DNA of 64,000 nucleotides, from assembly GCA_963748095.1 (NCBI GenBank), contig CAVVIO010000102.1:1-64000 (forward strand). Reading direction: 5' to 3'. Under the pieces are notes generated by a model. The model had not been told where the DNA came from, did not search any database, and saw only the letters and a program-made list of their open reading frames with translations. Source of the DNA: CAVVIO01 sp963748095. Its GTDB lineage: Bacteria; Bacteroidota; Bacteroidia; Bacteroidales; UBA10428. The position numbers were made by a program, and so were the translations under genes. Shown here piece after piece: positions 55,348-64,000 of the stretch (position 1 is the first letter of the stretch; each line of letters opens with the position of its first letter).

Positions 55348-57702
55348 TTAAAACTCAATTTTATAACTCAGAACAGGTACTAATGCAAAATTGTAATAGA
55401 AATTTATCTTCCTGCTAAATGAATCGTAATACATCCCCTGTATGTTTTTACGATTCGTCACATTTTGAATATCCAGGGCAAAAATATGCGCTGCTTTTTC
55501 TTTGTTGATCCGGTAGTTTATACCCAGATCTATCCTGAAATAATCAGGAAATTGTTTCGCATTACGCTGTTTCTCAAAAAAAACTACTTCCCCGGTGTTA
55601 ATAGTAGCTTCCATATCAACCGGGGTATAGCGTTGTCCGCCTGCATAAATAATTTTACCATTGATATTCAGCATTTTATTTTTTTCTTTTCCCAGGATAT
55701 ATTCTTTTCCGCCAATTAAATTAAAGGCGTAATTGGAATTAAATTGGGTATTGTACCAGTTGCCGTCTGCTGCCCGGAACTTTGAATCAAATAATGAGGC
55801 GGTTGCCATAAAATAATTGTGATTGGAAAAACGCTTTTCAAGCGTCAGTTCCAGGCCATAGTTTCTTCCGATGCCATTACTTACCAGGGAATCGGCATCC
55901 CAACCGCCAAACCAGCTCTGGGCTATGGTAGAGAATGTGCTGCCCTTATCTTTCGAAACCGGAAAATCATACAGATGCTGGTAATACATCTCGGCTTTAA
56001 AAGAAAGATGGTTATTGATTGCGTAATTATAGCTCAACACAAAATGAGCTGTTTTTTTCAATTTCAGCTTTTTATTTGGGTATATATATACGGAATCGTT
56101 TACCGGGATAACCATAAAGTATGCACTTAATTCCTCGTGCCTGCTGTATATTCCTGTGGCGAAACCAATGGTTTGTTTCGGGGAGAATGCCCATTCCACG
56201 GAAGCTTTCGGTTCGAGCGAATGGGAATGGCCAAGGGCAAAATAAGCGTAAGACAATCCCAGATCTATCGTGAGATCATCTTTGACCCGGTATTTGTTCT
56301 GATTAAAAACATATACTTCGGATGTTTTCCCGTTCGTATTATCGGTTGTCCTTAAACTTCCGTATTGCCGGTTTTTTGCGAACATATTCAGCCTGATAAC
56401 ATTAAAATCAAAACCTGTCCTTGACGTTAACTTTGAATTAAATTTGACATTATAAAATGAATTTATGCGGAAGGCTGCATTATCAAACCTGCCATGATAT
56501 GTTTTTTGCAAGTCGTAATTACTGAGTAATTGGTAATCGTCTTCCTGATTATATTTATCCGACAAGGAAGCCACCGACCTGACATATGATTTGGCCCCCA
56601 GCCTGTACAGGTGGGTTATCCCCAGGGCACCCATCCCGGAATTAAAATTCCAGGCCTCCCTGTCGCTGTTCTCCTTCCATATTGTCGAATCCTTAACCGG
56701 AATGGCATCTTTATTAGAGCTCAATCCGCCTATACCCCATATTGAAAAAGTTCCTGCATTTTTGGTAGGGAGGTGGATCTTAAATGACATATCCTGGTAA
56801 CGGGGGACGGCATCACCCATCACATTAATGCCTATATCATGAAGAATAGCAAAGGTCGAATACCTGTAATTGACGAGGAATGAAGCACTGCTTTTTTTAT
56901 TGAAAGGGCCTTCCATTGTAATATCTGTACCCATCAACCCGAATTTGAATGCATATTCGTGTTTATCCGAATTCCCATTCCTGAGCCTGATATCAAAAAC
57001 TCCTGAATAGGCATTATTGTATTCGGCAGGAAATGCGCCGATGTAGAAATCAGAAGTGCTTAACATGTTTGAATTAAGGATGCTTACAAAACCCGCGGGA
57101 TTTCCTTCCTCTGCAAAATGGCTGGGAGAAGGGATCTCCACACCTTCCAACCGCCATAAAAGCCCGTTCGGGGAATTCCCCCGGACAATTATCTGGTTCG
57201 ATGCATCATCGCCGTTTGTAACACCGGCATAGGACAATGCCATTCTACCCGGATCATTGATACTTGCAGCATAGCGATGGGTTTCCTCAACAGAAAAGGA
57301 TCTTGCACCAATGGTCGCCATTTCGTTCAGCGCTTTGTTGTTTTTTGACCCGGAGACCGTGATTGCCCCAAGGCTTAATGCCGATTCATCGAGTTTAACT
57401 TCTATTTCCAGTTCTTTTGCCGAACCGACCAGCAGTTCTGGGATAACAGCGGTTTCGTATCCAATGTAGCTAATCTTGACAGTTTGCCTACCGATGGGTA
57501 CACGAACCAGTCGAAAATAGCCGCCGGCATCTGTTGTGGCACCAATTACGGGATCTGTATTTTCAACTATAACATTCGCTCCAATAAGCGGTTGTAACGA
57601 TTCGGCATCGAGCACCTTCCCTTTAATTGTTTGTGTAAGTTGCTGTGAATAGACAAATACAGGGAATAACAATGATAATGAAAATATTATTGTTTTTTTC
57701 AT
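55348..57702 (-). CDS. TonB-dependent receptor with carboxypeptidase-like N-terminal domain
   Basis: A 784-residue outer-membrane protein, intact. Signal peptide (about 1-19), beta-sandwich (about 22-105, IKGKVLDAESLQPLIGANVI), plug (about 115-230, IIVRGNSPNGLLWRLEGVEI), then a barrel ending in aromatic YKIEF. No SusD partner. It belongs to the group of smaller receptors with unknown ligands. It is downstream of the repeat protein 57741-59125 on the same strand and 38 bases away, so it may be co-transcribed with the sigma/FecR set further upstream. Confidence 0.88.
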   Translation of the reverse strand: MKKTIIFSLSLLFPVFVYSQQLTQTIKGKVLDAESLQPLIGANVIVENTDPVIGATTDAGGYFRLVRVPIGRQTVKISYIGYETAVIPELLVGSAKELEIEVKLDESALSLGAITVSGSKNNKALNEMATIGARSFSVEETHRYAASINDPGRMALSYAGVTNGDDASNQIIVRGNSPNGLLWRLEGVEIPSPSHFAEEGNPAGFVSILNSNMLSTSDFYIGAFPAEYNNAYSGVFDIRLRNGNSDKHEYAFKFGLMGTDITMEGPFNKKSSASFLVNYRYSTFAILHDIGINVMGDAVPRYQDMSFKIHLPTKNAGTFSIWGIGGLSSNKDAIPVKDSTIWKENSDREAWNFNSGMGALGITHLYRLGAKSYVRSVASLSDKYNQEDDYQLLSNYDLQKTYHGRFDNAAFRINSFYNVKFNSKLTSRTGFDFNVIRLNMFAKNRQYGSLRTTDNTNGKTSEVYVFNQNKYRVKDDLTIDLGLSYAYFALGHSHSLEPKASVEWAFSPKQTIGFATGIYSRHEELSAYFMVIPVNDSVYIYPNKKLKLKKTAHFVLSYNYAINNHLSFKAEMYYQHLYDFPVSKDKGSTFSTIAQSWFGGWDADSLVSNGIGRNYGLELTLEKRFSNHNYFMATASLFDSKFRAADGNWYNTQFNSNYAFNLIGGKEYILGKEKNKMLNINGKIIYAGGQRYTPVDMEATINTGEVVFFEKQRNAKQFPDYFRIDLGINYRINKEKAAHIFALDIQNVTNRKNIQGMYYDSFSRKINFYYNFALVPVLSYKIEF

Positions 57703-57740
57703 GACATTAGGTTGGTTACGTGGATTATTTATAAAAATAT

Positions 57741-59125
57741 TTAGAAGAACCGGATCGCTATTTTACCCCCTATCCACGTTTTTATATTGATGCCATTGTG
57801 GTATGTATGATCAGATAATGTATAAAGCGGAATTTCGGAAACAGCGCTATTGTAGTATTTGCTATGGGTGCCGATAATATAGAAATTATAGGTGATCCCT
57901 ATGTCCAATGATGCAAAGGGTGCTATTTTTTTATCTACACCGACATACAGTTTGCATAACTGGCTTTCGAACTGGCTGAAACGGCCCTTGCTGACCTGCT
58001 GGGAAGTAAGATCGATATTGTAGGATAAACCGTCCGGATTCCCGAAAAGGGTGCCTACACCATACCCTACAGTCCACAGGGGTGAGCCAAAATCGCCGGG
58101 ACGAATGCCCGCCATGAATATATTGTGGAAGTACCGGGTTCCCGTGCGAAAAGCAAGGTTTGTATAGAATATCTCATCTGCCGAGAATTCCAGCTGATGA
58201 TATCCCTTCGCTACAAAACTTAAAAATCCGATGGGAACACCCTGACAGGAATCGGAAATATTTATCAGTGAGATCTGTGTTCCCTTAATATAAGGGGCAA
58301 CGTTCAGTACACCTGAGATCTGTACTCCTGTAACTTTAGTAGCGTAGTTGAAAACCCCTGCGGCTTGTATTCCATCAATGGCTCCTCCGGTAACATTCCC
58401 GACACCGGCAAGCTGACAATTTACTGTGTCACCAAATACTGTGTTTAATACCCCGGCAACCTGCGCCCCTTTTACAGTTTTTGCAACGTTCATTACACCG
58501 GCTCCCTGAAACCCGTTACACGACCGGCGGTAAAATTTGTGACTCCAGCCAGCTGACATATACCTGCATTTTTGGCGGCAACATTAAACACTCCGCCCAG
58601 TTGGACGCCGTTTTGAGCAGTAGCATAGTTAAAAACCCCGGCTGCCTGCAGTCCGGCTGAAGAATCTCCTACAATATTTGCAACTCCTGCCAGTTGGCAT
58701 AAGCCTGCATCCTTTGTCACTACATTGAAAACTCCGCTGGCCTGTATGCCGTTTTGCCGGGTAGCATAATTGAAAACACCGGCAGATTGGAAACCGGAAG
58801 AAGTACCCCCGACAATATTACCTACGCCAGCCAATTGACACTTTCCGGCATTATTGCCGTCAATGTTTATTATACTTCCCAATTCCAAAACACGGACTTC
58901 CTTTACATATCCGCCAAGAATATTCACGGAATAATTTACCGTACTGTTTGCCGGGGAACTGTTGAAACTGATGAAAGGCAGAAATGATACCTGCAGGTTG
59001 CGGACTTCTTTACTTGGTTCCTGGTTATTACCGGTTTCATTGTTGTCCTGAGAAAAGGTCCCGGTAGAAACCAGTACTAACAATCCCAGAACCGGGATAC
59101 GAATGAATTTCATTTTTGTCATCAT
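57741..59125 (-). pseudogene. Secreted surface-repeat protein (QxAGVxN repeats), single-base frameshift
   Basis: Two frames (58493-59125 and 57741-58559) join into a 461-residue protein if one base is restored near 58511, giving TAGRVTGF then QGAGVMNVAKTVKGAQVAGV. After a signal peptide (ending TGTFSQ, about 26) it has about ten 22-residue units of the form GxQxAGVFNxAxxxxGxCQLAGVxNIxG. The C-terminal part (about 290-461) is a beta-rich domain (LAFRTGTRYFHNIFMAGIRP; PLWTVGYGVGTLFGN) that looks like outer-membrane strands ending in Phe. The repeats resemble the LA_2272-type surface repeats. Function unknown. Confidence 0.75.
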
Positions 59126-59238
59126 AATTTTTAGTTTTAATATCCTTATGACAACTCATTCGATTTATATCCCTATTTAGCGGGAAAATTTTTATGCGAA
59201 TTTGTATAAGTTATTCAATTTCTTTCAGTTAATCTATG

Positions 59239-59364
59239 CGTCATTGCGAGGAGGAACGACGAAGCAATCTCCTGCTATATTAAAATGAATTATCTTGTTA
59301 GTAGTAATATTATCATTCAAAACAGGAGATTGCCGCGCTCCACTACGTTTCGCTCGCAATGACG
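59239..59364. repeat. Palindromic MITE/REP-like repeat, copy C
   Basis: Best preserved copy: CGTCATTGCGAGGAGGAACG at the left, CGCTCGCAATGACG at the right, and an inner pair AATCTCCTG / CAGGAGATT. The middle has ATTATCATTCAAAA. It lies between two paralogous repeat-protein genes. A degraded further piece follows at about 59399-59455. Confidence 0.8.
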
Positions 59365-59491
59365 GTCAGATAGTAAAATTTTCATTCAATAGAAGGAGGC
59401 AGTTACGTTATCTCAATGATGGGGTAAAGAGAAAATTTTCGCTTGCAATAACAAATTTATATTATTCATTATAAGGAATAGAAAAAGTCGG

Positions 59492-61287
59492 TCAGTTTAA
59501 AAAAACCGTACAGCTATTTTTAACACCGGGCCAGGTTTTCAGGTTTATTCCATTGGAAAAGGTTGCATCGGAGAATGTGTAGGGTGTTATACCGGAGTAA
59601 TTATTCTCATAGCCCGGTGATCCGGGTTTGGACACGAAGAAGTTATAAGTAATACCGGCAGCAATGGAAAGTTTTGGGGTTAAATTTTTATCAATGCCAG
59701 CATAGATTTTGTACAGCTGATTATTTTCAATAAAATTACTGTTCCTGATGATTTGTTGGACTGTAGCATCGATATCAACAGCTAATTTACCGGACTTACC
59801 AAAGGTTGTGCCCAAACCATAGCCGAATGTCCATAGAGGGTTGTCAAAATTACCGGGACGGAATCCGGCCAGGAATATATTATGAAAACGTTCGACGCCT
59901 GTTCTGAAAGCTATGTTTGTATAAAATACTTCATCTGCATACAGTTCCAGTTTATGATACCCTTTTTTTACGAAGCTAAGAACCCCGATTGGTATCCCGT
60001 TGCATGAATCAGCAATATTAATAACCGCAGAGCTGAAAACCATTTACAACAGATGCCCTGTTAAGAAATCCGGATATCTGCCCGCCTGTAACCTCAGTGG
60101 CATTATTAAGCAGCTCCGGATACCTGGATACCTTCAACCTTATGCGAGGTATTAAAAGCTCCGGCTACCTGCATTCCCTTTATTTTATCTGTTACATTAA
60201 AAGCTCCCGCAGCCTGGATACCCTGAAATGATCCGCCGACTATATTACCTGCTCCGGCCAGCTGGCATACTCCGGCATCGTTCCTTACAATATTAACAGC
60301 ACCGGCTGCCTGTACGCCATCCATTGTTCCTGCGATATTCCAGGCTCCTGCTGCCTGAAAACCGTGAAATGATTGTCCGACGATATTTCCGGCTCCTGCC
60401 AGTTGACAAACGCCTGCATTGTTTCGTACCATGTTAAGTACGCCCCCGACCTCGATAATGCGGACCTCCTGAACATAACCTGCGGTCAGATTTATCGATA
60501 CATTGTTGGTTACATTTCCGGAAAGGAGTTTGTTGGTACTTAAAAACGGTATTAATGAGAACTGCACTTTCCTGAACAAAGTATCGGTAAGGTTCCCCGC
60601 GTTGATTTTTATTTTTTTAGGGATCAGCCATTGGGGAAGAACTACTCGCTTTTTATTAACAGTTGTTGAAGGGGGTTCTATTAATCCTTTTCCGGCCGCA
60701 CTTTTTGATAATTCAACATCTACATAATTCACTTTTCCGGGAAGCGGAGCAAGCAGTGTATCTGTATATCCTTTCTTACTTATATGTAATGCAGCACTGG
60801 TCTGATTAGCCGGTAATTCGAGTCTGAAATAACCGTACTTGTCTGTAATGGCTGAGGCTAAGAGATCTTTGTCATATACCGTAGTTTCCGTAAGTTTCTG
60901 ACCCGATCGGGCATCATAAATATATCCCTCAATGACCTGTTCTTTTTTAGCTAACTGAACATTATCGTTCTCCTGAAGAATTATGTATTTCCCCCTTACT
61001 TTATAGGTAACTGTTCCGTCGAACAGCTCATTCAATGTATAGCGAACCGGCCTGTGACTGACATTGATACTTACATTACGACTTGCATGAATTGCATCGG
61101 GATTGTAGGAAAAAACAAAATCTCCCTGTTTGGCAATATCGTTTAGAGCTTCCTGTAAAGGTGCATTATTAATATTTACCGTGACTTCACGTTCCAATAC
61201 GGGTACCTCATTTTTTTGGGCAAATATTGGATTGAAGGGGATACAAAGAATTACAAGTAGGTACCGGTATTTTATCATGAATTGCAT
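59492..61287 (-). pseudogene. STN-domain protein fused to surface repeats (GxQAAGAxN), several frameshifts
   Basis: The first 393 residues from ATG 61287 are open: signal peptide (ending PIFAQ), an STN domain (about 30-108, VTVNINNAPLQEALNDIAKQ), a carboxypeptidase-like sandwich (about 118-195) and 22-residue repeats (GVCQLAGAGNIVG, GFQAAGAWNIAG). Near 60106 the frame shifts (LLNNATEVTGGQISGFLNRA), shifts again near 60044 (AVINIADSC), and once more near 59515. Removing one A there gives the ending VKIAVRFF, matching its paralogue. With corrections it is about 595 residues. The STN domain normally couples TonB systems to FecR. It starts 2 bases after the FecR stop. Confidence 0.78.
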
Positions 61288-61289
61288 TG

Positions 61290-62298
61290 TTAATCATTGT
61301 TACAGCTTTCACCTTCCAATTCATATCCATCATTGGTTTTTATCATTTGCAGGTGAAGGGTTTCGGAAATAATGCCAACGATTGTATTAATGTCTTCGTT
61401 ATCAAATGTCACGGTGATCCTGCAATTGATCAATTCTTGGTTACTTTAAATTATGTTGGTCTGATAGACGGAATTCAGTTCTTTCACTACTTCAGACAAG
61501 CTGGTATTCCTGGAAATCCAAAACTTTTGATTTGTATGAAAGAATATTGGGTTCAGCCGAATTAAATTTACGGAAAATCCTGGTTTCCTTGTTGTATATT
61601 CCTTTTTCTCCTTTTTGCAATAATATGCCCGGGTTATTTTCAGTATAAAAAGAAACCTCTCCGTTTTCCACAAAAACTTCCACTATACTATCGACTGCAT
61701 ACGCCTTTATATTAAATGAGGTCCCTATATCTTTTACAAATGTGCCTTCCGTTTCAACAATAAAAGGTTTCTTTTCATTGTGTGCTACCTGAAAGTAAGC
61801 CTCTCCGGTAAGGTTTACAATTCGTCGTTTTTTACCATAATCAGCTGTATAGGTTATCTCACTGTGTCTGTTCATAAATACCCGGGAACTGTCTGTCAGC
61901 TTATAGGCCAATGTGTTGTTCTGACTTTCTACTAATAATGGCTGAAGTGATTTTGAATGATAATTTCTGTAAAGCCAGAATGATATACCAAACGTTAACA
62001 CAAGAACAGCCGCAATCCGCATCCAGAAGGTGACAAACGGAATTCTTTTTGCAGGCATCGGGATTGTTTTCGGGTGCATTTGACCCTGAACGCTGCTCCA
62101 TGCCTTGTTAACATCCACCCGGATAATCTTATGAGATGCCACAGCCTTATCATGAACAAAGCGGGTATCGCTGAAATATTTTTCATTCTCTTCCGATTCG
62201 TTCATCCACTTTTCGAGCTGGTGTTTTTCTGCATCAGTGGCTTCTCCGGTAAGATACCGGGCAATCAGGTGGTCAATATGTTCGTTTTCCTTTGTCAA
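61290..62298 (-). pseudogene. FecR-family anti-sigma factor, frameshift plus stop codon
   Basis: From TTG 62298 the frame is open for 268 residues: cytosolic sigma-binding part, one membrane helix (about 87-109, IPFVTFWMRIAAVLVLTFGI) and the periplasmic FecR domain (SEITYTADYGKKRRIVNLTG). The last part is out of frame: LSEVVKELNSVYQTNII follows after one extra base near 61499. An in-frame TAA at 61446-61448 interrupts it, after which DNEDINTIVGIISETLHLQM runs to the true stop at 61290. Two separate lesions make real inactivation plausible. It normally relays a surface signal to the sigma factor encoded just upstream. Confidence 0.85.
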
Positions 62299-62307
62299 CA
62301 GACTGTT

Positions 62308-62883
62308 TTATTTTCTAAAAAGTATAAACCATAAAAGTAAGGGTAAATAATCCTTCAGTTTTTCCCTGAGAATTTTCAGGGCTTTACTCAGGTGATTATC
62401 TACAGTTTTAACTGACAGGTTTAGTTGTTCGGCAATTTCTGCATACGTAAGATTTTCGAAACGACTTAGCTTGAAAACTTTCGAGCACTGTGGGGGTAAA
62501 GAATCTACAGCCAGGGCAATCTGTTTTTCCAGCTCGGTGCCGATCAGTTCCTGTGAAGTATTGTCTATTCCATCTTCAGATTGGTATTTTAATTCTTTGC
62601 TGTGTTCCTGCCTTACCTTATAATGTTTAACCCGGTTAAGGCAATGATTATGCACCGCCCTGTATAAATAAGATTTTATTGAAGTATGAATCTCAATATC
62701 TTCATGCTTTTCCCACAGGTTAAGAAAAGTGGCCTGAACCATTTCTTCAGCTTCATCGATATTGTTCATAATCGTATTGGCATAATTGCACAAGCGCTCA
62801 TAATAATCTTTGAATACGATTTCAAAAATAAATTCGTTGCCCTCGCGCAGGCTGGTAACCAGTTCTTTATCAGATAAAGCCAA
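62308..62883 (-). CDS. ECF-type RNA polymerase sigma-70 factor
   Basis: A 191-residue sigma factor starting at TTG (62883); no in-frame ATG lies upstream before a stop. Region 2 is about 15-85 (NEFIFEIVFKDYYERLCNYA; AEEMVQATFLNLWEKH) and region 4 is about 125-180 (LPPQCSKVFKLSRFENLTYA; LNLSVKTVDNHLSKAL). It belongs to the Bacteroides-expansion FecI-like group. FecR follows 9 bases downstream, the usual pair. It probably switches on the repeat protein and receptor genes further along the same strand. Confidence 0.92.
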   Translation of the reverse strand: MALSDKELVTSLREGNEFIFEIVFKDYYERLCNYANTIMNNIDEAEEMVQATFLNLWEKHEDIEIHTSIKSYLYRAVHNHCLNRVKHYKVRQEHSKELKYQSEDGIDNTSQELIGTELEKQIALAVDSLPPQCSKVFKLSRFENLTYAEIAEQLNLSVKTVDNHLSKALKILREKLKDYLPLLLWFILFRK

Positions 62884-63187
62884 CTATTCAGGTGTTTTGG
62901 GCTAAAGATATTCATTAAATGAATTTTTTGCAAAAAAACCTTTTTTATTCTAAGACATCCCAAATGGATTTTCTCCCTACCCGATTATTTTATTTTGGAT
63001 TTAACGAAATGATTTTCTATTACTCTTAGAATAAATTAATTAAGGGAAGGAATCTTAAAAAAAGGCATACTGATCCGTATACTTAGATCTTCTGAAAGAG
63101 CACAACATACGATATCAGTGCCACCTCTGATACATATTTCGGGTAGAGTTCAGGGAGGAATTTATAATAAAGGATCAGTAAAGAAAT

Positions 63188-63718
63188 CTACTTTGATTTA
63201 TCATATACCAGTTGCATTTTTCTTTCTCCACGGGATGAACTGGAGTTAAAATCAACCGTTAATGATTTTCCGTCGGCAGACAATTTCCATGCTTCTTTGC
63301 TGTTGAACTCCATTTCTTCTCCATTCCTTTCAAATTTTGAAGAGGATGCAATAGTTATCTCTTTTCCGTCATTTGCCCAGCTGGCAGTTATTTTAGCTGG
63401 CCGGTTTCGCACGGTTTCCTCGTATTCCTTGCCATCCAGGGTATAATTACTGTTACGTTTCATTTCTTCTCCATTCCTGTTTGTCATTGTTCGTTCTACA
63501 GTCAATTTATCTCCGTTCTGGGTGACAACCAATTGGGAGGATGCGAAACGGGGACCTTCACCAAAATTGCTTTTGTTTTCATTGAGTTTCCACGTTCCTG
63601 AAAAATCAGTTTTCATCATTTTAACGTGCAGATCAGACGTTCCGTCAATCCGGAAAGCAAATGCTGATGCTATTAACAGACTTAGTGCAGCAGCTTTGAA
63701 GGAATTTTTAATTTTCAT
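63188..63718 (-). CDS. Small secreted beta-rich protein of unknown function
   Basis: A 176-residue protein with a signal peptide (AALSLLIASAFAFR, cut about residue 22). The mature part has repeated beta-hairpin motifs: FSGTWKLNENKSNFG, QLVVTQNGDKLTVERT, NYTLDGKEYEET, AWKLSADGKSLTVDF. This is the look of lipocalin-like META/calycin proteins that occur widely in Bacteroidota. No function is assigned. Monocistronic as far as seen. Confidence 0.75.
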   Translation of the reverse strand: MKIKNSFKAAALSLLIASAFAFRIDGTSDLHVKMMKTDFSGTWKLNENKSNFGEGPRFASSQLVVTQNGDKLTVERTMTNRNGEEMKRNSNYTLDGKEYEETVRNRPAKITASWANDGKEITIASSSKFERNGEEMEFNSKEAWKLSADGKSLTVDFNSSSSRGERKMQLVYDKSK

Positions 63719-63804
63719 TTCACTTGGTTTTAATGGATTTTAAAATAGTAATAAGTTATAAAACAATTCAGGGAAACAAATTCCTCAATTTGTTGTACTA
63801 ATAT

Positions 63805-64000
63805 TTAAAGTTCTGCAAATAATTCAGGCTTAATTGATCCTATTTCGAACTTTAATTGTCCTGTTATCTCAAATTTCATCAACAACAAAGAAACCGCCTG
63901 TCCCGGTAACTGAACCGGTAATATAAAAGATCCGTTTTTAATCTTTATTGCTTGCGGTTTGTCAAGCATTTGCAGCATGCCGGCTTTTTCAAGTTCAGTA
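63805..64000 (-). CDS. C-terminal end of a probable GH39 beta-xylosidase (cut by window edge)
   Basis: The minus strand reads TELEKAGMLQMLDKPQAIKI, then KNGSFILPVQLPGQAVSLLL and a C-terminal KPELFAEL before the stop at 63805-63807. The LEKAGxLQxL and LPxQxVSLL pattern is that of the beta-sandwich end of GH39 xylan 1,4-beta-xylosidases. Only about 64 residues are inside the window, so the identification is tentative; the catalytic domain lies beyond 64000. Confidence 0.55.
   Translation of the reverse strand, partial: TELEKAGMLQMLDKPQAIKIKNGSFILPVQLPGQAVSLLLMKFEITGQLKFEIGSIKPELFAEL

Overview
The window looks like a chromosomal piece of a Bacteroidota genome, probably from a plant-polysaccharide-degrading, Bacteroidales/Marinilabiliales-like lineage. 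The signs are several large secreted proteins with type IX secretion (T9SS) C-terminal sorting domains, TonB-dependent receptors with carboxypeptidase-like N-terminal domains, an ECF sigma/FecR/STN signalling set, an AT-rich composition, and a promoter of the Bacteroidota type (TTTG ... TAnnTTTG). No rRNA, tRNA or CRISPR array was seen.

Layout. 1-4.7 kb: an IS110-family element beside a palindromic repeat, a TlpA-like lipoprotein and a decayed carboxypeptidase-like gene. 4.8-7.3 kb: a secreted GH10 xylanase. 7.7-10.6 kb: a frameshifted drug-efflux MFS gene and an LtrA-type membrane protein. 10.9-27.5 kb: the metabolic centrepiece, a same-strand locus with a DeoR regulator, an FGGY kinase, a DUF5060/apiosidase-like glycoside hydrolase, a FucI-fold isomerase, a split transketolase, a ribose-type ABC importer with DUF2291, and two secreted DUF1593 nucleoside-hydrolase-like proteins. 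I read it as a complete outside-to-inside route for a rare furanose; D-apiose is the leading hypothesis. 27.9-29.2 kb: two toxin-antitoxin modules (MntA/HepT and a ParE type) among degenerate repeats. 29.3-36.3 kb: an ArnT-like glycosyltransferase, a small HTH protein, a membrane protein, a PIF1-like helicase and a PD40 lipoprotein. 36.9-46.4 kb: a surface locus of lamin-tail/OB-fold T9SS proteins, a broken TonB receptor and a T9SS phospholipase-D-like protein, possibly for extracellular nucleic acid or phosphodiester use. 46.7-50.7 kb: SxtJ, DUF5989, a carbamoyltransferase and an SGNH hydrolase. 50.9-55.2 kb: two aldo/keto reductases and IlvD. 55.3-62.9 kb (minus strand): ECF sigma, FecR, an STN protein fused to glycine/asparagine-rich surface repeats, a paralogous repeat protein and a TonB receptor. 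The right edge holds a small secreted protein and the end of a probable GH39 beta-xylosidase.

Many otherwise convincing genes (MFS, RbsA-type ATPase, one DUF1593 protein, a TonB receptor, the SGNH hydrolase, both repeat proteins and FecR) are interrupted by single-base indels. Their two parts rejoin perfectly when one base is added or removed. Either the consensus contains indel errors or the strain is decaying; this matters for how the broken genes are read. Families, motifs and joins were recognised by eye; no database search was run.
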